A DNA stretch of 64,000 nucleotides. It comes from Heterotrichella gracilis. Taxonomy: Eukaryota > Sar > Xanthophyceae > Tribonematales > Xanthonemataceae. Below, one piece after another: positions 11,854 through 21,255 of the stretch; within the stretch, counting starts at the first letter, position 1; each line of letters begins with the position of its first letter. The stretch is from assembly GCA_032358255.1 (NCBI GenBank), contig JAULBX010029046.1:1-64000 (forward strand). Direction: 5' to 3'. The notes under the pieces are model-generated. The model searched no databases. It saw nothing but the letters and a program-made list of their open reading frames with translations, and was not told the DNA's origin. Made by a program: the position numbers and the translations under genes.

Positions 11854-14800
11854 TCACGTGAAGTAGAACTGGTGCACATCCGCCGCGCCAAAGGGCACGT
11901 TGCACCCAGGACACTTCCTGTGGCGCGTCTCCAGGTTGCGCTGGATGCAGCGCTGGCAGAACATGTGCCAGCACTTTGTGATGATCACGTCCTTCTGGCG
12001 CTCGTGGCACACGTGGCAGCGCAGCAGCGAGCGCAGCCCCTCAACCTCGGTCTGCGCCTCGCGCACCGTGGCGCCTGCGTTGTCCAGCTTGCGCAGTTTT
12101 TCCACCTTGGCGGTCAGCATCTGGGGGGGAGGGAGCGAGGAGGTTGGGGTGGGCGCCATGCATGGAGGTGGTGGCGTACAAGCGACACAGGTAGGAAGGG
12201 GCACAGGTAGGAAGGGGGCACTGTGAACATCAGTATGGGTCAGCACAGATGAAGTGATATTACCGGGCTTCGAGTAGCGCGTGCACACCATGCTGCAATG
12301 ATGTTTGCCCTTGTTCACATTGCCCAGCCACTCCATGCTGCCGTCAGCGGGGGCAGCATGTATAGCAAAATGCCGGAATTCAAGTATTGCATGCACACCA
12401 TGCTGCCATCATGCATGCCGTTGCAACACAGGAGCGCTCGCCACTCCATGCCCACCATCGCCTAACCCCCCCACCAACCCCTACACCCCAACCCCACCAC
12501 CACCACCGCACCTTGTTCTCCTCCTCCACCCGCTGCCGCTTGGCGCACTCCCTTGCCACCTTTTCGACCTCCTCGTCCACCTGGCGCTTGCGCTCAGCCG
12601 CGTTGCGCTGCGCCAGCTCAAGCATGCCCTGCCGGGCCACAGCCGCCTCGTCGCGCTCCGCCAACTCCCGCTGCAGCGCCTCCACGCGGCCCCCAACCCC
12701 CCGCACCTGCTCGCGCGCGCTGCCCAGGTCGTGCAGCAGGTTCTGCGCGTGGGGGATAGGGTGGGGTGTCAGGGTTATGGAAGGATTTTGACAAGGTGGA
12801 GCGCATAAGTGGCAATTCACGAGCAGCGCTAAGAGGTACGCAATAGTATAGGGATTCTAGCAGAGTGTGGGCAAGATCGGGATGACCCTTTGCCCTTGAC
12901 ATGCGTCCGGCTGCTAAAACCGGTGGAAATTGATCCAACCCTAAACCCTGTACCCTAAACCATAAAATGCACATGCAAATTGCTGCAGGCTGGGCACTCG
13001 ACCCCACACACAGCACCCACCGCCCCACCAGCCCCCGCCCCCTCCCCTCCCCTCAACCTTCCCACCCACCTGCAGCTTGCCTTCCAGGTCCTTGACCTGC
13101 CCCCTGGCCGCCTCCAGCAGCCCGTCACTGGTGCGAAGCCGGGAGGAAAGCTCGTCGCGCTCCTCGGTCAGCGACCGAATCTGCTGGCTCAGCTTCAGGC
13201 GCTCAGACTGCGGGTGGGTAAGTGGGTGGGTGTGTGGTTACAAGCAATTTGAACAAGGCAGCCTGATTGGCAGCCTGCAGGTGGGCGGGTGCAGGGGGAT
13301 TGCAAAAAACTGTTGTCTCAGATAACAGGTTGATATCCACGCAAACACAGATGCCCCTACCCATGGCTACAATCTATTCGATATTCATGTCCATGCCCAT
13401 GTGCATGGCATTCATGGGCCATGTGGTGATCAACATAATATGCCCAATTAGTCAACATTTATGCCCATGCTCATGCTTATGTCATCGATATGCCAAGCCA
13501 TATCTACTTTAACCCATTGGGCATGCGCCTGCAGCCCCCGCCAGTGCTCCCTACCATCAGCCTGTTTGCGTCGTCGTCCCGCTCCGTCAGCTGCTGCACC
13601 AGCCTGGTGTTCTGCGCCTGCATGTCCTCGTACGCGCCAGACACAACCTCAATCTCGGACAGGTAGGCGTCGCTCTCGGCCTGAAGGAGGGGGTGATATG
13701 CCGTGAGTGGTGTGATGGGGGGAGTTAGTTGTTTTCAAATTCAAAATAATTTGGCTCATATAAAAAAATGATACTTTACAAAACATGTCCACTGGCGTAT
13801 GGGTGCACATGTGAGCCAGCAACGCAGCAGAAAGTGGTGCACAGTACGGCATGAGCAGCACCCACATCCCCTTGCCCAGTCCCCCCACCCACCTTTACCG
13901 CCGCCAGCTTCCCCTCCAGCAGGCTGTGGCCCTTCCTCACCTCAGCCATCTGCACACACACACACACAGCATTAAGTGCGCATCAATCACCCGCTTTGCC
14001 AATGCATCCGCGCCGTGCCACAAACAGGGCAACATACCCTCACTACATACACCACCACATCAGCAGCTGGGTAATTGCCAACGGGTCCCAGTCAGGAATT
14101 CGATTTTGCGGAATAATAGAAGATGTGGCGCCGGCACAGCCACCAGAGAATTGATGGCTCACTTACTTCATAGTTTTATCTTCTTTTTACGTTCTAAAAT
14201 ATCAAAGTTTTATGGGGCATGTGCCCCAAACAGCTCATTGAGGCCTCGCACAATTGTGCAAACCCCAAATGCCCAATCTGCCCCCACATAATGCCACATA
14301 ACACAAGCGCCACGCATGCATCTGTACCTGCATCTTGATCTTGGCCACCTCCGCCTGTGCCTCCGCCAAGGCTGCCCGAGCCGCTTGCTCTGACTCAACT
14401 GCCCGCTGCACGACGGGCTGGTGCTCCCGACCCTCAAGCTGGGCCTGCACCCACAACGAGTACAGTGATAAAAACAATCAAAATAATAAAAATAGGCACA
14501 GCGAGTACGTTGCTTAGGATGCGAGCGCCCAGCCCCAAATTGCAGAATTCCACAACTATTGACCTTGGTCACAGCCAACAGCCACGACCCTACTGACGAC
14601 TTAACAATTGTACACCGATCAGAATACAAGCGCTCCGCTCAATCCTCCTCAATTAATGGACCTGGTGCCGGCCAGCAGTCATTGCTCAGCTGGATTTACG
14701 TCTGCCGGAATGCACCACCCAGAACCCTCTCCTTTAGTGCAAAGGTTTCTAGGGGTTTAGGTTTTACCGCCGCACCTGTAGTGTGGCCACCTGCGTCCTC

Positions 14801-17800
14801 AGCCGCGCCTCGCTGCCACGCACATCCACCAAATCCCGGGGATCGTCGCAGAAGGTGGTCAGCATTTCAACAAACACCTGCAGGTCCTGGATGCGATCCT
14901 GGTGGGGGGCGTGTGTGTCAGTGCACTTGTGGGGGGTGATCAGCGCATGGACAATGGATGAAGATTCCCATTGGGATGGTACGATGATGCTAGGCACGCA
15001 GATGATGCTAGGCATGCTCCAAAGGGGTCCAGCTACATGGTGGCGCAGCGTGCATCCCCAGGTAGCCATAGCGCACCCCACTGCATGCTGCATGCCCCGC
15101 ATGAAGATTGTCTAAACCCCACCCCTGTCCCCTCACCTTGAGCTGCTTGTCCTGTTGCTTTGCGCTGTCATACTCCCCCTGCAGCTTGCCCACCCTGGCG
15201 CCCAGGTCCTTCAGCTCGCTGTCCTTGGCCTGGGGGCATGGGGCCACACAAGGATCAAATGGACGTACAGAGTCAAAATGTATCTTTTTTCCATTTCATT
15301 GAATTTATTATTGTTTATAAAGGAAGTCCAAAACAGGAGGATTTTAATACGTCATCGTGATTGTGACAGAAATGTCAATCAATGCCTATATGATGACTTC
15401 TACATCTAAACAATATATGGTAAAGTAGGACCCTGATGGGGATTGTCATGCAGCAGCTGGCCCTAGAGACCCCAACTTATGCAGCAGCTGGTAGGGACTG
15501 ATATGCCGCACCCACCGCCACCAGCGCATGCGCGTCGAGTATCCTCTGCTTTGCCCCATCCACCAGCTCCGCGGCTGTCTTCTCCTGCGCCACCTTGGCC
15601 TGGCACACACCCATCTCCTGCTGCAGGGTGCTGATCATCAGCTTCAGCTCAGACACGGTCTGGGAGTTGCCCAGCTTGAAGCGCTCACCCTGCAGGGAAG
15701 GGAAACCGCAGGGGTGAAGGTTCAAACCCTAAACCCCAAGCCCAGCATAGAGCGCTCGGGGATCCATGCGGCGTGTCCCTAAGTTGCACAAAGCACAGGC
15801 CTCGCAACCGGCTCCTGGAGCGACGGCTACTCCACATTGCGTGCCATTTCTTCCATCGCATGCTCACTGAAGCACTAGGGACCATCCCACAAACCAAGAC
15901 GTCCTCACATCCACCCCATGGTGCCCCTCATGCCCACACCAAGATGTAGCTTGCACTGCGTGTTGCTCCACCCAAACCCCCACCCACCTGCAGCTGCTGC
16001 TCCCAATTCGTCCCTTGTCCTAAAACCCTAAACCCTATTGATCATACATACTATTATCCCCCCCATTCCCCCACCTGCAACTGCTGCTCCAGCTCATCCC
16101 TTGCCCTGGCCAGCGCCTGGTTGCGCTGCTCAAGGTCAGAAACGCGCGCCTCAAGGGCGGGGGCAGAGCGGTGCTGGTGATCACGCGCGTCGAGCTGCAG
16201 GGGAGGGGCAGGGGAGGGGTTTGGTCATGCAGGGGAGGGCATGTGGTTTAGTGGTGTGTAGGGGGGAAAGTACGTGCACACCTAGGATCGAGCTGCGGGT
16301 GGTGGCGGTGATGAAAGGGAAAGGGGAAAGGGGTGGTGATACAGGGTGCTCATTGGCGTGTGTGTGAATGGTCAAGCTGCTGTATCTGATGAATCAATCG
16401 GCAGCTGTGGGGTGGCGCACATGGTGCGATTCTGAGCAATGAGAGCCGAGGCCATGCATGCCAGCTGTGCCCTGGTGATGTCTCCCAGCATGCCTAGCAG
16501 CCCCCCTCGTCATGGGACCACCCCCCTCCCCGCCCGTCCGCATCCCAACCACCCACCTCCCTGTGCAGCAGACCCCCTCCATGCCACCCCCCACTTACCC
16601 CCACCCACCCACCCACCTCCCTGTGCAACTTCTGCTCCTTGAGAAATCGCCCCCTTCACCCGACACCCCCTACCCCCCCACTAACACTCCCCCCCTTTTA
16701 ACACCCCCACCCACCTCCCTGTGCATCTTCTGCTCCTTGATGAAGGCCTGCTCCCTGTCCCGCTGCAGCTCGTGGATGGTGGCGCTCATCTTCTCAATCT
16801 CGGAGGACAGCATGGCCACCTGGCGCTGGCTGTGCTGGAAGGAGCGCGAGTGCTGCACGTGCGCCTCGTCGGCAAGCACCGCGCGCGCGTCGCGCAGCTC
16901 CCTGCAATGGGTTGGGTGTGTGTGTGTGTGTGGGTGTGTGGTGATGGTGGTGGTGGAGAGTGAGTGCTGTATGTGCACCTCGTCGGCGAGCACCGCACGC
17001 GCGTCGCGCAGCTCCCTGCGGTGGGGAGTGGTATGCGTTTGTGGTGGTGGTAGTGGTGGTAGTGGAGGTGGTGGCACTAGGTGGTGCGTTGTGTGTGTGC
17101 GTGTAGAGCGGGTGGTGGTGGCAGTGGGTGGGGAGTAAGTGCTGCAGGTGCGCCTCGTTGGCAAGCATGGCGTGAGCGTCTCGCAGCTTGCGCCATAATG
17201 CCCAGGTCACCCTGACCCCCCATGGTGCACCCTCCAGCAGGCCCCCACACCAAGCGCATGCACGAGACTACAAGATAGTAGTAGCTGGGGAAATTGCAGA
17301 CAAGCCAGTTGCGCTTCGGGGAAAATATATGCCTGTAACCCTCGCCCACACCCTTCAACCCCCCACCCACCTCTGCAGCTGTGCAGCCACCTCCCGCTCC
17401 TGTGCCACCTCAGCGTCCCTGCGCCCCACCAGCGCCCGCAGCTCCTCCAGCTCACCCGCGGCCTCAAGCCCAGCGGCGGCGCCGCCGGAGCCATCCCCGG
17501 GCTTGCCTGCGGGGGCAGGGTTGGTGAGTGGTGGTGCTGGGGAAATGGTGGGTGGCAGTACTGAGTAGAATGTGCAGGGCAAGGTTTGGTCAGCGCTGCC
17601 ACCAGGGGCTGTACAGCCAGTGGAGGGACTGGCAATGGTGGCTGGGGTGGGTTTGAGGGAGCAGTGCATACAGTAGGTCCAGCCCCCCACTGATGTCTGT
17701 GGGGTGGGACATACCATGCACCATCACCGCACCCTGCAACCAATATGTGCTGACCAACCCCGTACCTGTGGGTCCAGTGGTGGAGGCCTTGTCGCCCGCC

Positions 17801-18483
17801 CCCCTGCCCCCCTCCCCCGACTTTGCGCTGACCAGCTTGCGCTGCAACGAGGCAATGTCCTCCCGCTTGTCCGCCAGCTCGTTTTCCAGCAGCTTCACCT
17901 TGTGCTCCTGCTTGACCATGTCGTCGGACAGCTGCCGGTACTTGGCCTCCACCGCCTTGCTGATGGCGCGTTGCTGGTCCAGCGCTACAGTGAGCTGTGG
18001 GACCTGGCGGGTGAGGTCGTCGGCGGTGGGAGGGGTGGTGAGGGCTTGTTGCTGCTGTATGAGCCCCACCAGCTGGGACACAGCAGAGGCTGTCGCCAGT
18101 GTCCTGGACCGGAACTCCTTTTCCACGTCTGAGGAGAACTGGAGCAGCTCCTCGTGGTGCTTCCGCACCTCTGCAAGCGTGCTGTCGTCGCCCTGGGCCA
18201 GGGCATCGAGCAGGGGGTCGGTTTTGGTGGTGGCTGCACCCGCGGTGGCTGGTTCTGCGCTCCAGCCTGTTGCCCTGGAGATGATGTACTGGATGTCGGT
18301 GTTGAACTGGTCTAGCAACGTGTTGAGGCACAGCACGCGGTCGTTGTAGCCTTCTTGTTCCTTCTCGAAGTTGACCACCCGCTCCTCCAGCTCGTTGATC
18401 TCCTTGCGCTGCAGCTCAACCTGCGCAGCCAGCTTCTGGTTCCGAAACTGGAGCAGCTGGGGGTCTACGGGCTTGCTCTCCAT
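11854..18483 (-). CDS. BRE1: BRE1/HUB-type RING E3 ubiquitin ligase (histone H2B)
   Basis: Thirteen exons read right to left: 18483-17766, 17506-17371, 16901-16715, 16194-16075, 15689-15516, 15229-15137, 14898-14776, 14444-14328, 13949-13893, 13680-13555, 13207-13070, 12742-12512, 12120-11854; 828 residues, close to plant HUB1/HUB2. The start LLQFRNQKLAAQVE and nearly continuous coiled coil match the BRE1/HUB N-terminus; the segment YEDMQAQNTRLVQQL is a BRE1 hallmark. The C-terminal C3HC4 RING begins at Cys775 (CHVCHERQKDVIITKCWHMF) and continues ETRHRKCPGCNVPFG, nearly identical across BRE1 proteins. The family mono-ubiquitinates histone H2B in the nucleus with RAD6/UBC2, supporting transcription elongation and H3K4 methylation. 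All zinc ligands are present. Several introns contain copies of the adjoining exon ends (separate entries). Confidence 0.93.
12935..12962. repeat. CCCTAAA-type repeats in BRE1 intron
   Basis: Degenerate CCCTAAA units lie between the exons at 12512-12742 and 13070-13207. Another set is at about 15722-15738. Confidence 0.6.
15981..16020 (-). repeat. Copy of the end of BRE1 exon 4 in the next intron
   Basis: The segment repeats the end of the exon 16075-16194 with its donor (CTGCAG then gtgggt on the minus strand), at about 80-85 percent identity over roughly 37 bases. It is directly followed by CCCTAAA units at 16021-16037, which separate copy from original. Confidence 0.8.
16551..16646 (-). 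repeat. Two partial copies of the end of BRE1 exon 3
   Basis: Segments at about 16551-16570 and 16611-16646 repeat the donor end of the exon 16715-16901. The second matches about 30 bases, including the CTTCTGCTCCTTGA stretch. Confidence 0.75.
16961..17025 (-). repeat. Copy of the start of BRE1 exon 3, with acceptor
   Basis: Close to 90 percent identical to 16847-16910 over about 60 bases. The minus-strand CAG acceptor and the reading ELRDARAVLADE are kept, but there is no obvious donor after it. A GT-rich simple repeat separates it from the real exon. Confidence 0.88.
17136..17190 (-). repeat. Second, diverged copy of the start of BRE1 exon 3
   Basis: Reads LRDAHAMLANEAHLQH on the minus strand, against LRDARAVLADEAHVQH in the real exon. 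The acceptor has decayed and the phase would not join exon 2, so this copy is probably dead. Confidence 0.82.
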
Positions 18484-18587
18484 TGCGCCTCAAAGGCCAC
18501 GCGCCACGGCTTTAGGCACTAAAGCAAGACTGTTTAGGTCCTGCCATGGCGCGCACTGCTTCAGCGCAGCGAATCAGGCGCTGTGGG

Positions 18588-18835
18588 GGTGGTAAGGGTG
18601 GCATGGGGCGCCCCGTAGCCAGCCACGCATATGCATGCATGCACTAGATGGCCTTCAGAGAGGCAGCATGCCAGCCAGCACACACAACTTCATAACTTAA
18701 GTTTGCCGAACGTTGCTTACTGTCGTAGCGGAGTGCAGACAAGACATATAGCTGATTACAGCTGTTTGCAGTCAACTGGCGCAAGTAGGGTTTTTGGGAG
18801 GAAGGTCAGGACCCTATAAATAGGGTTGGTTGTAG
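18588..18835 (+). repeat. Dispersed direct repeat, copy A
   Basis: Matches copy B at about 20594-20862 in the same orientation: shared blocks run from the GCATATGCATGCATGCA core through GCCAGCCAGCACAC, the GTGCAGACAAG block, GATTACAGCTGT and a GAAGGT(C/T)AGG-ACCCTA end. Identity looks like 70-75 percent with gaps. Confidence 0.7.
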
Positions 18836-19376
18836 GGTTATTATATGCTTCCATGAAGCCGTTGTGAGTCACAATCAACGTGCATACTGTAGCATATGCC
18901 ACGCCAAACAACAACCTGCTTCTAAGCACAATGCCGCCCATTCGTGCCGTGAAGAAGCGCCAAAACATGTGTCTGCCTGTAACACCAGCCCCAACATGCT
19001 CGAGGGTACGCTGGTTGAGGGTATGCAGCTTGACAGTAAAATACAAAGTAACAAAAACAAAATGGACGTGTATGCCCTACTGCCCGCGCTAGATGCTTGC
19101 AACAAATCAGGAGATCTTTGTCTACTGTCTCTACTCCTTTACAAACAGTGGCCTCAGTTCACAGTTCACAGCGCCATCGGTTCACAAACAGATAGTATAC
19201 AGGCTCAGACATGCTACAGTACAGTGACAGGATTGCTGACGCCACACAGGATTGCTGACACCACCAACATCCTCCAGTATGTCAGCTGCGCCATCCTGGG
19301 CACAGCCCCCACTTGTCGCTCTCAACTTGATGCCCTCCTCCCACCCAACCCCATATCCGGCATGTTTGCTGGCTTA

Positions 19377-19656
19377 GGCAGTGGCAACCCCTGCTGCCTC
19401 ACACCTGCCTTGTAACACCCCAAAACAACGCCTCATAGTGGTCTGTTTGGTTTCCTGGCTTGTGCTGCCTCCCCGTGCGATTGATGCTGGAGCCCAGGGG
19501 GACCAGCAGTGCCGCAGGTGTGAATCTGGGTCCCGCTGGGCTCCAGCATCAACCGCACGGGGTGGCAGGACAAGCCAGTAAACCAAACAAGTCCACAATG
19601 AGGCGTTGGTTCAGGGTGTTACAACGCAGTGTGCGGCAGCAGGGGTTGCCACTGGC
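19377..19656. repeat. Foldback element: 121-bp inverted arms, 38-bp loop
   Basis: Left arm 19377-19497 and right arm 19536-19656 are reverse complements at close to 90 percent identity, with almost no length change. The loop 19498-19535 has further short pairing. No terminal repeat structure or coding is evident. A transcript from either strand would form one long hairpin. Confidence 0.9.
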
Positions 19657-19990
19657 TATAGGGTAGGGCAGATCCCACGGAGGATGGGATGGTCCAGAGG
19701 GTGCCAGCGCACGCTTCCCGTGGACAGGCCAGCACAGGGAAAACAAACTAGGTTTCTTATAAATGTGCCAGGCAGGTGGCCCTCGGTTGGTGCGGGGTGG
19801 CAACAGGGCATGGCAACAACAGGTCACAGGCTGCCAGAGAGCAGTGGATGATCGCTTGGTGGCAAAAATGCAAGCAATCATTCAAGCAAGCCTATTCATG
19901 TGTGCTTTTGACGTCCAAGATGCGGAGTAGCAGGTGCAAAAGATCTACTCTTGGTCCTGAAAGCCCACATCACCACCTTACCTGCACATT

Positions 19991-20125
19991 TCACTCGGAC
20001 CAAAAGCGGTGAGTACCGAAGTACAGGATGGCAAGGGTACCAAAGAAGTAAACTGAGCAGCTGATGAGGAGGTAGATGATATCTGCCAGGGGGCTGGTGA
20101 GCGCGTCCTTGACTTTCGTCAGCCC
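19991..20125 (-). CDS. Candidate terminal exon of a small membrane protein
   Basis: Read on the minus strand, a good acceptor (ttccacacag) opens a 44-codon frame ending in a stop at 19991-19993. The product is amphipathic, KVKDALTSPLADII, followed by one strong membrane span (YLLISCSVYFFGTLAILYF) and a short polar tail, HRFWSE. This resembles single-span subunits of organelle membrane complexes, but I do not recognise the family. No convincing upstream exon with an ATG was found up to about 20560. It sits between the two copies of a direct repeat, so a decayed or transposed gene is possible. Confidence 0.35.
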   Translation of the reverse strand, partial: GLTKVKDALTSPLADIIYLLISCSVYFFGTLAILYFGTHRFWSE

Positions 20126-21255
20126 CTGTGTGGAACATGCCAGTTAGCAATGCTAACAACTAGTCACACGGGCAAAAACACCACCAGGCACAGCCCAAGA
20201 GCAGTAAGATGAGGTGGCGTGGAGCAGTACTCAACCAACGCAGAGGGTGCAGAGTTTTTCCTGCTTGCTGGGGCTCGACCTTGACTGGCTGAGGCGAGAA
20301 GCTGGTCTCAGGACCCTCGTCCCTTCTTGGGGGACTCGCATGACAAGAGAGCCTGTCTGGCCATCGGTTGAGGCAGGGAACAGGGCGTGCGGCACAAAGC
20401 TTGCGAGGTGCAGTCACCTTGGCACAAGGCAACTGGCGGAAGGTGGGGAAATTTCAAGCTGTTGCTGCTGTCACGATAGCCATATTTGCGGGTGGACTCG
20501 AGAGCACTTGAGGTCCGGTGAGGAAGTTGGGCAAGCAGACTTTGGAGGCGGCAGCTTAAAAGTCACGCTCATAGAACAGCAGAAGCCTGTCTGCGTGGTA
20601 AAGAGTGTCGCTGGAGTGTGTGATGGCCAGATGCGCATATGCATGCATGCATTAGATGGCGGTCAGGGGGGCGTCATGCCAGCCAGCACACGCAGTCGTG
20701 TGACTAGAATTTGCCAAACGTGGCTTATAAGCCAAGTACAACGTCGTCGCGGTGCAGACAAGGGCAGTATATGTGGATTACAGCTGTACGTACAGGTCGT
20801 ACCAGTCACACATGGGCAATTAGGGTTTTAAGAAGGAAGGTTAGGGACCCTAAATTAGCTTAAAATATATATAAAAAAGAAAAGAAATAGCTTTTTGGGA
20901 ACACTGCCACACCCCGCAAGCTTTCGCAGCAGAATGACACTGGTGCAAACAAAGTGATGATACATCAACCACCCTGGGATGGCGGTGACAAGGAGCGGTC
21001 ATGTCCAAGAAGGACACTGGATGCCATCCATTGGACCGCCTTGTGACCGTAAATGAATGCCGCTACCTTCTCAGGTGTTGAGATTTGACCACAAATGCCG
21101 TTGACTGAGTCTCCCTAGTCCTCCTCCAACTTAGTTCCACCTCCTCCCGTTTGTGATTACGATTCGCCCCAGACTCCCTCCTCAAATCCCTCTCAGTCTA
21201 GGCCCCCTCCTGCTTATAATTTTGACACCTCCCCATAGCCGCCCTCGAATCCCCC
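20126..21255. other. Spacer with second direct-repeat copy and TOP6A 3' flank
   Basis: No recognisable coding exon. On the minus strand a TGTAA near 20776-20780 lies about 480 bases after the TOP6A stop. Confidence 0.4.
20594..20862 (+). repeat. Dispersed direct repeat, copy B
   Basis: Same-orientation partner of the copy near 18588-18835, about 2 kb apart. Together the copies bracket the foldback and the orphan exon. Confidence 0.7.

Larger units (their letters stand above)
18484..19990. other. BRE1 promoter side and repeat-rich spacer
   Basis: Contains the first copy of a roughly 200-bp direct repeat and a large foldback (separate entries). Open frames here lack family signal and overlap the repeats. 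Confidence 0.5.

Noticed and set aside
16911-16960. GT-rich tract as Z-DNA regulatory element
   Set aside because: Short (GT)n in an intron beside duplicated exon pieces; simple-sequence origin is enough.
17136-17190. Treating the third LRDAHAMLANEAH copy as a real BRE1 exon
   Set aside because: Its acceptor is out of phase with exon 2 and no donor follows; the copy at 16901 joins perfectly.
17207-18331. 374-codon minus-strand frame, the longest in the BRE1 area
   Set aside because: Out of frame with the BRE1 exons; His/Pro/Gln-rich shadow of coiled-coil coding.
18825-18845. TATAAATA-like motif as a promoter
   Set aside because: No gene starts downstream on the plus strand and it lies inside a dispersed repeat.
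18864-19415. 183-codon open frame on the plus strand
   Set aside because: No domain or family signal; it lies in repeat-rich DNA and runs into the foldback.
20214-20831. 205-codon plus-strand open frame
   Set aside because: Overlaps the second direct repeat, low complexity, no recognisable motif.
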